A DNA stretch of 64,000 nucleotides. It comes from Paractinoplanes tereljensis (lineage in GTDB: Bacteria; Actinomycetota; Actinomycetes; Mycobacteriales; Micromonosporaceae). Both the position numbers and the translations under genes were made by a program. Position 1 is the stretch's first letter; each line of letters begins with the position of its first letter. The stretch is from NCBI RefSeq assembly GCF_016862435.1, contig NZ_BOMY01000038.1, positions 1 through 64,000 on the forward strand, written 5' to 3'. The notes beneath the pieces are model-generated. The model was not told the DNA's origin, did not search any database, and saw nothing but the letters and a program-made list of their open reading frames with translations. Positions 15,851 to 24,301 of the stretch are shown piece after piece.

Positions 15851-16261
15851 TTACGCCTGGGCTTCCCAGCGGGCGGTGAAGGACGTGGTTTGGTTTATCG
15901 CCGCGTCGTCGCTCTGGACTATCCACTCGAGCTTCCAGGTTCGGGTTGCGTTTGTGGTCGCTGACCAGCTGCCTATGCCGTTCGCCCAGGTGTTGCGGGC
16001 GGTTATGAAGGCGGCCAGGGTGCTGTTGCTGTAGAGGGTGCCGGTGGCGCTGAAGTCGCTGCAGTCGGTGTTGCTTCCGGTGCCGTACTGCAGGCGGAAG
16101 ACCAGGTACGAGCCGAGGGTGCCGGTCGCCGTGGGCACGTACATCTGCACCGTGGCGGGCAGCGAGCCGGTGTAGGTGGTGATCACGCAGGTGATCGCGG
16201 TGCTGCCGGGGATGGCGTTGGTGACCGCGAAGAGCGCAGGCGTCGCTGCGCGCCGGTGGCC
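15851..16261 (-). pseudogene. C-terminal piece of a TasA/camelysin-like secreted protein gene
   Basis: The frame is open from 16261 to the TAA at 15851, but its only possible start (GTG 16186) lies inside the conserved part. The translation runs AVTNAIPGSTAITC, then TYTGSLPATVQMYV, and ends FTARWEAQA. This is the C-terminal half of small exported beta-sandwich proteins of the camelysin/TasA type, which end in a W-E-A-Q motif. The signal peptide and first strands are missing. An in-frame TAA lies just upstream at 16264, so the 5' end is lost at about 16.25 kb. Confidence 0.65.
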
Positions 16262-16286
16262 TTAAATCTCACCCCGTCCACCGGCA

Positions 16287-16883
16287 ATGGTGCGGCGGAG
16301 ATCGGCGGGCGGCTGGGCGTTGAGCCTGCTCGTCTCCGACTACTGGCAGGGGCAGATCGACGACCTGCGCATCTACCACGGTTACCCGCTCAACTCGGCC
16401 AGCACCACCGGCACCACCGCGATGGCCTTCGGCGGCACCGGCAGCGCCTACAACAACAAGTACGCTGCGACCCCGGCCACGACCGCCTTCACCGTCGAGT
16501 GCCTGATCCGGGTCGGCCCCGGCCAGAGCGGCATCATCGCCGGATTCAGCGCCGGCGGCACGACCGACCGGCTCCTCTACGTCGACGCGGCCTGGCACCA
16601 CCTCACGGCGAGCGTCGGCCCGATCACCGGGACCGGCGCCCTCGCCGCCGGCGGCCTCCGGCTGTCCCTGGACGGCACGGTCACCTCGACCTCCGCGGTG
16701 ACCGCGGCCATCGCGTCGACCGGCGTCTGGCGCTGGGGCGGCACGCCGCTGCTGCTCCCGCTGACCACCTGGCCGGCTGCCCCCGGCAACCCGTATCTGA
16801 CCGGCACGCTCGACGAGCTCGCCGTCTACGACAAGCAGCTGACCGACCAGGATGATCTCTGGCGGGTCTACGGCAACTACTGA
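16287..16883 (+). pseudogene. C-terminal piece of a LamG-domain protein gene
   Basis: The 198-codon frame begins in the last strands of one LamG (concanavalin-like) domain (YWQGQIDDLRIYHGYPL). It then contains a nearly complete second one (AFTVECLIRV, DAAWHHLTASVGP, LSLDGTV, TGTLDELAVYDKQLT) and stops at 16883. There is no signal peptide and no start codon with a ribosome site, whereas such proteins are long and exported. The gene seems to have lost its 5' part at the same point as its divergent neighbour. Its stop overlaps the end of the ROK gene on the other strand. Confidence 0.65.
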
Positions 16884-18010
16884 CCCACGAGCGCCTTGAT
16901 GCTCACGGTGGCGGCCCCGCGCGCCCACTCCTCGAACGGCAGCGGGCGGATCGACAGCGGGCAGTCGGCGGCGGCACCGAACGCCTGGCGCTGGAAGCCG
17001 GCCCGGATGTGCGGCTCGAACAGGTCGTAGGCGGACAGCCCCTCACCGGAGACCACGATCCGATCGGGGCCGACCAGGTTGGCCACCGCCGCGATGCCGC
17101 AGCCGATCGCCTCGCCGGCCCGGGCGAAGACGGCGCCGACCCGCTCGTCGCCGGCTCGCGCCGCGGCCACCGCGTCGTCGAACCGGAGCCCGGCGTCACG
17201 GATGATGGCGTCGGTGCCGGCGACCGCCTCGACGCAGCCGCGGCTGCCGCAGTGGCAGGCCGGGCCGTTCACGTCGAAGCCGACGTGGCCGATCTCGCCG
17301 GCCACCCCGTGCGAGCCGGACACCAGCCGGCCGTTGACGACCAGGCCGCAGCCGATGCCCGCGCCCACGGTCACCAGCGCGAACGACTCGGCGCCGACGC
17401 CCTCGCCGAACCAGTGCTCGGCGGTGGTCAGCGCCTTGACGTCGTTTTCCACGGTGACGGTGAGGCCGGTGGCCTTCTCGGCCCGCTCCCGCAGCGGCAC
17501 GTCGCGCCAGCGCAGGAACGGCGAGTAACGCACCAGGCCGGTGGAGTGGTCGACGTCGCCGGAGACGGCCAGGCCGAGCCGCCGGGTGCGGGCCCGGTAG
17601 TCGCCGGGGCCGTCGAGCAGGTCGTCGACCAGCTCGCCGAGCTGGGTCAGGACATAATCTAGGTCGGCGGCGGCCAGTCGCCGGTGCGCCGACGCCCGCA
17701 CCTGCGCGCCGAGGTCGCAGACCACGCCGATGAGCTCGTCGCCGGTGATCTTCACGCCGACGAAGAACTCGCGGTCGGCCCGGATGACCAGCGGGCTGGC
17801 CGGTCGGCCGGCGCCCGGGCCGGTGCGCTCGGTCGCGGCCAGTTCCTCGAGATAGCCCATCTCGATGAGCGGGCGCGCGGCCTTGGTGACGGCGGCGGAG
17901 GACAGGTCGAGCCGGCGGGCGAGGGCGACGCGACTGATCGGCCCCTCGGTCAGCACGGCCGTGAACACGGCCGTCACGGCGGGCGCCACGGTCTCGCCGT
18001 CGGGAAACAT
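16877..18010 (-). CDS. ROK-family transcriptional repressor 1
   Basis: A 377-residue regulator with an N-terminal winged helix (about residues 12-65: TEGPISRVALARRLDLSSAAVTKAARPL) and a ROK sugar-binding/kinase-like domain. The zinc motif is CHCGSRGCVE, with His in GEIGH; ENDVKA and GAGIGCGLV are the usual ROK signatures. It is about 80 percent identical by eye to the regulator at 27866. ATG 18010 lies 6 nt after a TAGATT -10 box, so the mRNA is probably leaderless. It is divergent from the GH36 gene and shares its operator, which suggests autoregulation and control of alpha-galactoside use (inference). Confidence 0.9.
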   Translation of the reverse strand: MFPDGETVAPAVTAVFTAVLTEGPISRVALARRLDLSSAAVTKAARPLIEMGYLEELAATERTGPGAGRPASPLVIRADREFFVGVKITGDELIGVVCDLGAQVRASAHRRLAAADLDYVLTQLGELVDDLLDGPGDYRARTRRLGLAVSGDVDHSTGLVRYSPFLRWRDVPLRERAEKATGLTVTVENDVKALTTAEHWFGEGVGAESFALVTVGAGIGCGLVVNGRLVSGSHGVAGEIGHVGFDVNGPACHCGSRGCVEAVAGTDAIIRDAGLRFDDAVAAARAGDERVGAVFARAGEAIGCGIAAVANLVGPDRIVVSGEGLSAYDLFEPHIRAGFQRQAFGAAADCPLSIRPLPFEEWARGAATVSIKALVGQ

Positions 18011-18016
18011 GCCCGA

Positions 18017-18078
18017 AATCTATGCTCAATAATTTCCTTCGTCAAGTATTGATTTCGGTCAGAAAGCGGCCCTACGCT
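18017..18078. promoter_or_regulatory. Divergent promoters with ROK operator, copy 1
   Basis: Inverted repeat TCAATA (18026-18031) and TATTGA (18047-18052) with a 15-nt spacer. On the minus strand TTGACG (18045-18040), 17 nt, then TAGATT (18022-18017) serves the ROK gene. On the plus strand TTGATT (18049-18054), 18 nt, then TACGCT (18073-18078) serves the GH36 gene. The operator covers or touches both -35 boxes, so one bound repressor could block both directions. A 31-nt core is identical at 27807-27837. Confidence 0.75.
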
Positions 18079-18112
18079 CGCCGCGTCCCACACATCTTTG
18101 TTGAGGATCCCG

Positions 18113-20206
18113 ATGCCCGACCTGCATTTCGAGCCTGACCAGCGCCTCTGGCTGCTGTGCACCCCGTCGACCTCGTACGCCATCCGGCTCGACGAGAACG
18201 ACGACGTGCGGCACGTGCACTGGGGTGCGCCGCTGACCCCGGCCCAGGCTCGTGAGCTGGGCGCGCGCACGCCACCGGCGGGCAGCAGCTTCGACACCGC
18301 GGGCGGGGCCGAGGAGATCGCCGTCGAGGGCGGCGCCCGTTTCGGGGCAGCCGGTCTGCAGGTGCGCTTCGCCGACGGCACCCGGGGCGTCGAGTGGCAC
18401 TACGCCGGCCACGACATCGACGGTGGGCACCTGAGCATCCACCTGGACGACCGGCACTACCCGCTGCGCGTCACCCTGCACTACCGGGTGCACGACGACG
18501 GCGACGTGATCGAGCGGTGGACCACCCTCGAGAACCGCTCTTCGGCTGAGTTGATCGCCGTGCAGCGGAGTGACAGCGCGGCGTGGACCCTGCCGGTGGC
18601 CGGTCGGCGGGTGAGCCACCTCGTCGGCGGCTGGAACAGCGAGTTCCAGCTGCGCCAGGCCGAGGTGCCGACCGCCGAGACCGTCTTCACCAGCCGGCGG
18701 GGCATGACCAGCCACCACGCCAACCCCTGGCTGGCCCTTGACGACGGCACCGCCACCGAGGAACACGGCGACGTGTGGAGCACCGCGCTGGCCTGGAGCG
18801 GCAGCTGGCGGATCACCCTGCAGCGCGACCCGCGGGGCCGCACGACGTGGACCGGCGGGTACGGCCACGAGGGGCTCACCTGGTCGCTGGCCCCCGGCGA
18901 GAGCCTGGAGACCCCGGTGTTCGCCGGGCTCTTCACCACCGGCGGGTTCGGCGCGGCCAGCCGCAGCTGGCACGAGCACGTCCGGCGGCACGTCCTCACC
19001 CATCCCGGCGAGCCCCGGCCGGTGCTCTACAACTCGTGGGAGGCGACCGGGTTCGACGTCGACGAGCCCGGCCAGACCGCCCTGGCCGCGCGGGCCGCGC
19101 GGCTCGGCGTCGAGCTGTTCGTGGTGGACGACGGCTGGTTCGGCGAGCGGGTCAGCGACCACGCCGGTCTCGGCGACTGGACCCCCAACCCGGACCGCTT
19201 CCCGAACGGACTGCGGCCGCTCTCCGCCGAGGTGCACCGGCTCGGCATGCAGTTCGGCCTGTGGGTGGAGCCGGAGATGGTCAACCCGGACAGCGACCTC
19301 TACCGGGAGCACCCGGACTGGGTGCTGCACATGGCCCACCGCTCCCGGACCGAGATGCGCCAGCAGCTCGTGCTCAACCTGGCCCGGCCGGACACCGCCG
19401 CGTGGGCGCACGCCTGGCTCGACCGGCTGGTGGCCGAGAACGACATCGACTTCCTCAAGTGGGACGCCAACCGCCCGATGACCGAGGCCGGCTGGCCCGG
19501 CCACCCCGACCCGGACCGGGTGTGGATCGAGCAGACCCGGGCCGTCTACCAGATCCTGGACCGGCTCCGGGCCGACCACCCGCGCCTTCGCATCGAGGCT
19601 TGCTCCGGCGGTGGTGGCCGGGCCGACCTGGGCGTCGTCGCCCGCACCGACCAGGTGTGGACGTCGGACAACACCGATCCGGTCGACCGGATCGGCATCC
19701 AGCACGGTTTCAGCCAGCTCTTCCCGGCGCAGGTGATGGGTGCGTGGGTGACCGACAGCCCGAACGTCGCCACCGCCCGGCGCACTCCGCTGCGGTTCCG
19801 GTTCCACGTGGCCATGGCCGGCGCGCTGGGCATCGGCGGTGACCTCGCCAAGTGGACCGAGGACGAGCTGAAGGAGGCCACCGGGCTGATCGCCACGTAC
19901 AAGCGGATCCGGCCCGCGGTCCAGCACGGCACCGCCTACCGGCTGGCCGGGGACGGCACCCTGACCGCGGTCGGCTACCGGTACGAGGACCAGTTCGTGG
20001 TGCTCGCCTGGTGCCCGTCGCGCCCGTTCGGCCACCAGCCCGGGCCGCTGCGGCTGACCGCGCTCGACCCCGGCGCCAGCTACCGGGACCAGGACACCGG
20101 GGCGGTGCACTCCGGCGCCGTACTGCTGCGGTCCGGTCTTCCCCTCGCCCTGCCCGACGGTGACCACGCCAGCGTCCTCGTCCACCTCGTCCGCATCGGG
20201 AGCTGA
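18113..20206 (+). CDS. Alpha-galactosidase, GH36 family
   Basis: A 697-residue enzyme without a signal peptide, so it acts in the cytoplasm on imported raffinose- or melibiose-type oligosaccharides. It has the N-terminal beta-supersandwich, then the (beta/alpha)8 barrel. NSWEATGFDVDE and VVDDGWFG start the barrel. The nucleophile is Asp451 in LKWDAN and the acid/base is Asp519 in TSDNTD, 68 residues apart, close to the spacing known for GH36. ATG 18113 has GAGG 6 nt upstream. It is the first gene of a run with the CE7 esterase (4-nt gap) and GH95 gene, controlled by the ROK operator just upstream. Confidence 0.93.
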   Translation: MPDLHFEPDQRLWLLCTPSTSYAIRLDENDDVRHVHWGAPLTPAQARELGARTPPAGSSFDTAGGAEEIAVEGGARFGAAGLQVRFADGTRGVEWHYAGHDIDGGHLSIHLDDRHYPLRVTLHYRVHDDGDVIERWTTLENRSSAELIAVQRSDSAAWTLPVAGRRVSHLVGGWNSEFQLRQAEVPTAETVFTSRRGMTSHHANPWLALDDGTATEEHGDVWSTALAWSGSWRITLQRDPRGRTTWTGGYGHEGLTWSLAPGESLETPVFAGLFTTGGFGAASRSWHEHVRRHVLTHPGEPRPVLYNSWEATGFDVDEPGQTALAARAARLGVELFVVDDGWFGERVSDHAGLGDWTPNPDRFPNGLRPLSAEVHRLGMQFGLWVEPEMVNPDSDLYREHPDWVLHMAHRSRTEMRQQLVLNLARPDTAAWAHAWLDRLVAENDIDFLKWDANRPMTEAGWPGHPDPDRVWIEQTRAVYQILDRLRADHPRLRIEACSGGGGRADLGVVARTDQVWTSDNTDPVDRIGIQHGFSQLFPAQVMGAWVTDSPNVATARRTPLRFRFHVAMAGALGIGGDLAKWTEDELKEATGLIATYKRIRPAVQHGTAYRLAGDGTLTAVGYRYEDQFVVLAWCPSRPFGHQPGPLRLTALDPGASYRDQDTGAVHSGAVLLRSGLPLALPDGDHASVLVHLVRIGS

Positions 20207-20210
20207 CCCC

Positions 20211-21167
20211 ATGGCCATGTTCGACCTGCCCCTCGACCGGCTGCGCGACTACCGGCCCGAGCTCACCGAGCCGGCCGACTTCGACGCGTTCTGGCTCGGC
20301 ACCCTCACCGCCGCCCGCGAGCACGACCTGGCCGCCGAGCTGACCCCATTTGACGCGCTGCTGCCCGGGGTGGAGGTGTTCGACGTCCGGTTCAGCGGCT
20401 ACGACGGGCAGCGGGTAGCCGCCTGGCTTTTGCGCCCGGCCGGTTCGGACAGCCCGAGGCCGTGCGTGGTGCAGTTCATCGGGTACGGCGGTGGCCGCGG
20501 CCGCCCGCACGAGTGGCTGCTGTGGCCGGCCGCCGGCTATGCCGTGCTGGTGGTGGACTCCCGGGGTCAGGGCGACGGCGACACGCCCGACCTGGCCGGC
20601 GACACCACGCCGCACCACTCCGGGCTGCTGACCCGGGGCGTGCTCGACCCCGCGCAGTACTACTACCGGCGGCTGTTCACCGACGCGGTGCGGGCGGTGG
20701 ACCTGGCGATCACCCTGCCCGGCGTCGACCCCGACCGGATCGTGGTGGCCGGGGCCAGCCAGGGCGGCGGCATCGCGCAGGCCGTCGCCGGGCTGCATCC
20801 CCGGGTCCGAGGCGCGCTCATCGACGTACCCTTCCTGACTCATTTCCGGCACGCCACCGAGATCACCGACTCGTACCCGTACCACGAGCTGTCGGTTTTC
20901 TGCGCCACCAACCGTGAGCGGACCGACCAGGTCTTCCACACCCTGGGTTATTTCGACGGCGTGCATTTCGCGGCGCGGGCGACCGCGCCGGCGCTGTACT
21001 CCGTCGGCCTGATGGACGACGTGTGCCCGCCGTCCACGGTGTACGCCGCGTTCAACCGCTATGCCGGGCCGAAGCAGATCCAGATCTGGCCCTACAACCG
21101 GCACGAGGGCGGCGGGTCGTACATGGCCCCCGTCCAGCTGCCCTGGCTCCGGGACGTGCTGGCCTGA
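20211..21167 (+). CDS. Acetyl-xylan esterase / cephalosporin-C deacetylase, CE7 family
   Basis: A 318-residue alpha/beta hydrolase. The family N-terminus (LDRLRDYRPELTEPADFDAFW), DSRGQGDGDTPD and the nucleophile elbow GASQGGG (Ser183) are present. Asp269/270 (GLMDDVCPPST) and His298 (NRHEGGGS) complete the triad at nearly the same positions as in known CE7 enzymes. No signal peptide is seen, so it probably removes acetyl groups from imported oligosaccharides. ATG 20211 follows the GH36 stop by 4 nt; its own stop overlaps the GH95 start (TGATG). Confidence 0.92.
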   Translation: MAMFDLPLDRLRDYRPELTEPADFDAFWLGTLTAAREHDLAAELTPFDALLPGVEVFDVRFSGYDGQRVAAWLLRPAGSDSPRPCVVQFIGYGGGRGRPHEWLLWPAAGYAVLVVDSRGQGDGDTPDLAGDTTPHHSGLLTRGVLDPAQYYYRRLFTDAVRAVDLAITLPGVDPDRIVVAGASQGGGIAQAVAGLHPRVRGALIDVPFLTHFRHATEITDSYPYHELSVFCATNRERTDQVFHTLGYFDGVHFAARATAPALYSVGLMDDVCPPSTVYAAFNRYAGPKQIQIWPYNRHEGGGSYMAPVQLPWLRDVLA

Positions 21168-23410
21168 TGCCCGAACTCTTCTACGACCGGCCGGCCGAAC
21201 GCTGGTTCGAGGCGTTGCCGATCGGCAATGGCCGGCTCGGCGGCATGGTCCACGGCGGCGTCGGCACCGAGATCATCCGGCTGTCCGAGTCGACCGCGTG
21301 GTCCGGCGCCCCTTCGGACAGTGACGTGAGCCCGACCGCGCTGCGTGAGCTGCCGGCCATCCGTCAGTTACTCTTCGACGGCAAGCACGGCGAAGCCCAG
21401 CGGCTGGCGGCCGAGCACCTGCCCGGCCACCCCACGTCGTTCGGCACCAACCTGCCGCTGCCCCGGCTGCGCCTCGACTTCCCCGGCGACGCGGCCACCG
21501 ACTACCGGCGCACCCTCGATCTCGAGACCGGCCTGGTCCACATCGAATTCGATCAGGACCAGACCCATTTCGTACGCGAGGCCTTCGCGTCCCACCCGCA
21601 CGGCGTGATCGCGATGCGCCTGACCGCGAGCCGTCCCGCCGCGATCAGCTTCACGGCCACCCTGGACGACGCCGCCTTTCCCGGCACGACCACGTCCACC
21701 GTTTCCGGCCTGGCATTCCGCGGCCGCGCCGTCGAGTCCCTACACAGCAACGGGAAAGACGGCACCACTGTCGAAATCCTCGCCCGGTTCGAGATCGAGG
21801 GTGGCACGCTGCGGCCCGCCGGCGACAACGTCATCGTCACCGGCGCGGACGCGGTCATCGTGCTGATCTCCGTCGGCACCGACTGGGCGCCTTCTGCCCC
21901 GGCTGTCGCTGCGGGTTACGACGAGTTGCGGGCTGCGCACATCGCCGATCATCAACACCTGATGGCCCGGGTGTCGCTCGATCTGGGCGATCCGGTTCAG
22001 CTGCCCACCGACGTACGCCGGGAGCGTCTCGCCCAGGGACACCGCGACGACGATCTGATCGCCCTGTACTTCCAGTACGGCCGCTACCTCACCATCGCCG
22101 GTTCACGGGCGGACTCGCCGCTGCCGCTGGCCCTGCAGGGTGTCTGGAACGACGGGTTCGCCAGCAGCATGGGCTGGTCCAACGACTTCCACCTGGACAT
22201 CAACACCCAGCAGAACTACTGGGCGGTGGAGTCCGGAAACCTGGCCGAATGCCACGCTCCCCTGGTCCGGTTCGTCGGGCGGCTGGCCGAGGCCGGCCGC
22301 AGCACGGCCGAGCAGATGTACGGCGCGGACGGCTGGGTCGCGCACACGGTAACCAACGCCTGGGGTTACAGCGCACCCGGCAGCGGCATCGGCTGGGGCA
22401 TGAACGTGACCGGCGGCGCCTGGATCGCCCTGCAGCTGTGGGAGCACTACGAGTACAGCCTGGACGAGGACTATCTCCGCGAGCAGGCGTACCCCGTCCT
22501 GCGCGAGGCCGCCCGGTTCATGCTGTCCTACCTGGTGCCCGAGCCGACCCAAGGCTGGCTGGTGGCCGGCCCCGCCGAGTCCCCGGAGAACTGGTACCTG
22601 GCACCGGATGGCACGCCGTGCTCGGTAGCGATGGGCACCACCGCCGACCGCGTCTTCGCCGAGGCGATCCTGCGGATCTGCGCCCAGGCCGCCACCATCC
22701 TGGACGTCGACCCGTCGCTGGTGGCCCGCGCCGAGGAGGCCCGGAAGAGGCTGTCCCCGTTCCAGATCGGCCGGCACGGCCAGCTGCAGGAATGGCTTGA
22801 TGACTTCGACGAGGCCGATCCGGCCCACCGGCACACCGCGCACCTGTGCGCGGTCTTCCCGGAACGGCAGGTCACCCCACGCGGCACCCCGGCGCTGGCC
22901 CGCGCGGCCGAGGTCATCATGGAACGCCGCCAGCAGGCCGCCGGCTGGGAGCAGACCGAGTGGGGCGAGGCCAATTTCGCCGCCTTCTACGCCCGCCTGC
23001 TGAACGGCGACCAGGCGCTGACCCACGTAACCCGCCTGATAGCCGACGCCAGCGAGGCAAACCTGCTGAGCTATTCGGCCGGCGGCATAGCCGGAGCCCC
23101 CCAGAACATCTACTCCTTCGACGGCAACGCCGCCGCCACCGGCGCAATAGCCGAGATGCTGCTGCAGTCCGACGGCGAGGAGCTAGAGCTGCTGCCCGCG
23201 CTGCCGTCCGCTTGGCGTGACGGCGAGGTCCGGGGCCTACGAGCCCGAGGCGGCTTCACCGTCTCCCTGTCCTGGCGCGACGGCCACCTACACGAGGCCC
23301 GCATCCACTCCCCCAGGGCCACCAGCGCCCGCGTCCGCTACCGAGACACGGTCACCGACTACACCTGGAAGCCGGCCGAGGACGTCATCGTCGGCAGCGG
23401 CTTGGCGTAG
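21167..23410 (+). CDS. GH95 glycosidase (alpha-L-fucosidase/alpha-L-galactosidase)
   Basis: A 747-residue enzyme with the GH95 N-terminus (YDRPAERWFEALPIGNGRLGGMVHGG) and the (alpha/alpha)6 barrel. FHLDINTQQNYW carries the Asn pair that activates the water, and WEQTEWGEANF carries the general-acid Glu. GH95 enzymes remove alpha-1,2-L-fucose or alpha-L-galactose from plant or host glycans. No signal peptide is seen. ATG 21167 shares one base with the upstream stop, so translation is coupled. ATA/CTA codons increase in the last 400 nt. A GNAT remnant abuts its 3' end on the other strand. Confidence 0.92.
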   Translation: MPELFYDRPAERWFEALPIGNGRLGGMVHGGVGTEIIRLSESTAWSGAPSDSDVSPTALRELPAIRQLLFDGKHGEAQRLAAEHLPGHPTSFGTNLPLPRLRLDFPGDAATDYRRTLDLETGLVHIEFDQDQTHFVREAFASHPHGVIAMRLTASRPAAISFTATLDDAAFPGTTTSTVSGLAFRGRAVESLHSNGKDGTTVEILARFEIEGGTLRPAGDNVIVTGADAVIVLISVGTDWAPSAPAVAAGYDELRAAHIADHQHLMARVSLDLGDPVQLPTDVRRERLAQGHRDDDLIALYFQYGRYLTIAGSRADSPLPLALQGVWNDGFASSMGWSNDFHLDINTQQNYWAVESGNLAECHAPLVRFVGRLAEAGRSTAEQMYGADGWVAHTVTNAWGYSAPGSGIGWGMNVTGGAWIALQLWEHYEYSLDEDYLREQAYPVLREAARFMLSYLVPEPTQGWLVAGPAESPENWYLAPDGTPCSVAMGTTADRVFAEAILRICAQAATILDVDPSLVARAEEARKRLSPFQIGRHGQLQEWLDDFDEADPAHRHTAHLCAVFPERQVTPRGTPALARAAEVIMERRQQAAGWEQTEWGEANFAAFYARLLNGDQALTHVTRLIADASEANLLSYSAGGIAGAPQNIYSFDGNAAATGAIAEMLLQSDGEELELLPALPSAWRDGEVRGLRARGGFTVSLSWRDGHLHEARIHSPRATSARVRYRDTVTDYTWKPAEDVIVGSGLA

Positions 23411-23605
23411 TACACCAGCGCAGCGGCCGCGCGTCGCTCCAGCTCACCCATCAGGGCACGCCCGATCCCAAGCCGCCGCGTAGCCGGACGCACCCGAGCC
23501 CGAAGCACCTCGGCCCGCCCGTCGGCATCCGGCCAATAGCCACCCATGCCAACGACATGCCCATCCAGCCACGCCACCGACCTTGCCCCAGCGGCGGTAC
23601 CACGG
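23411..23605 (-). pseudogene. Fragment of a GNAT acetyltransferase gene
   Basis: The minus-strand frame reads VAWLDGHVVGMGGYWPDADG and then VRPATRRLGIGRALM-GELERRA. This is the beta4-alpha3 region of a GNAT fold with the acetyl-CoA loop R-R-x-G-I-G-R-A. Homology ends near the GH95 stop codon on one side. On the other it ends where A/T-rich sequence begins, so both ends of the gene are missing. No start codon in a sensible position is present. Confidence 0.55.
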
Positions 23606-23812
23606 CCAACGAAATTGTTTCTTCGATTGGTCGCGCAACTGACTGGGACAACCCGGCGCTGATATGAACAGTGACATGTGGTGTCATGCCAGCCGGAACT
23701 CATCGGTCGTCCAGCCGATTGACCAATCAAATTGGATTGGCGAACCTGTGCAGGCGAGACTGGTTGCAGGCGCCCGGCAACGCGGATAATCTCCATAAAA
23801 TCAGGAGTAATC

Positions 23813-24109
23813 ATGATGGACGACGCGGCGGACCCTGCCGACGAGGTCATCGCGAGCGCACGTGAGGCGTTCAAGCGCGGTGACAATATCTTTGAATACA
23901 CCGTATCCGCCATACTCGAGAGCGCCTATACCGGAGCCCGCTACGGGCGCCCCTTCAAGGCCGTTCAGAATATGAGCCTGCAAAACCAGATCTGCAATCA
24001 AGGCTGGGAATTGGTCAACGGATCCGTATCGAAGTGGGACCCCAGCAACTCCGCCTACATGGTGCGCTTCTACCTCTTCCGCCGCTGTGAAGCGAACTTC
24101 GAGGCGTAG
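23813..24109 (+). CDS. Small GWEL-motif protein (DUF4177-like), unknown function
   Basis: A 98-residue acidic protein. The C-terminal half has NMSLQNQICNQGWELVNGSV and ends YLFRRCEANFEA, the pattern of short DUF4177-type proteins (G-W-E-L, then a strand ending F-R-R). The helical first half (AREAFKRGDNIFEYTVSAIL) has no known match. ATG 23813 has AGGAG 5 nt upstream; ATG 23816 is also possible. Codon use is less G/C-biased than all neighbours, and the 200 nt upstream are A/T-rich with CCAAT/ATTGG repeats, which suggests recent acquisition. It stands alone between a GNAT remnant and a terminator. Confidence 0.6.
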   Translation: MMDDAADPADEVIASAREAFKRGDNIFEYTVSAILESAYTGARYGRPFKAVQNMSLQNQICNQGWELVNGSVSKWDPSNSAYMVRFYLFRRCEANFEA

Positions 24110-24246
24110 CTGAAACGCGGCTCAGGACGTGTGGCAACGCTGGGGATTCGATGGCGGGCAGATGATGAGGAGCTGCCGGTCAGCCACCGGGCGCCGGCCG
24201 CCGGCAACGCGACGGTCAGCAGGCCGGCTACGAGCCACCGGGGACG

Positions 24247-24276
24247 GCCGCGCCCCGGGAGATTCCGGGGCGCGGC
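24247..24276. terminator. Bidirectional hairpin terminator
   Basis: A perfect 12-bp stem, GCCGCGCCCCGG and CCGGGGCGCGGC, with a 6-nt loop. It sits 26 nt beyond the end of the minus-strand sugar transporter operon and 137 nt beyond the plus-strand small gene, so it can end transcripts from both sides. Confidence 0.75.
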
Positions 24277-24301
24277 TACATCGTGGTCGGTCACGCGACC
24301 A

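Noticed and set aside
24070..24294. Minus-strand open frame after the sugar-binding protein gene
   Set aside because: It contains the 12-bp terminator stem and has no coding bias; it is probably noncoding.
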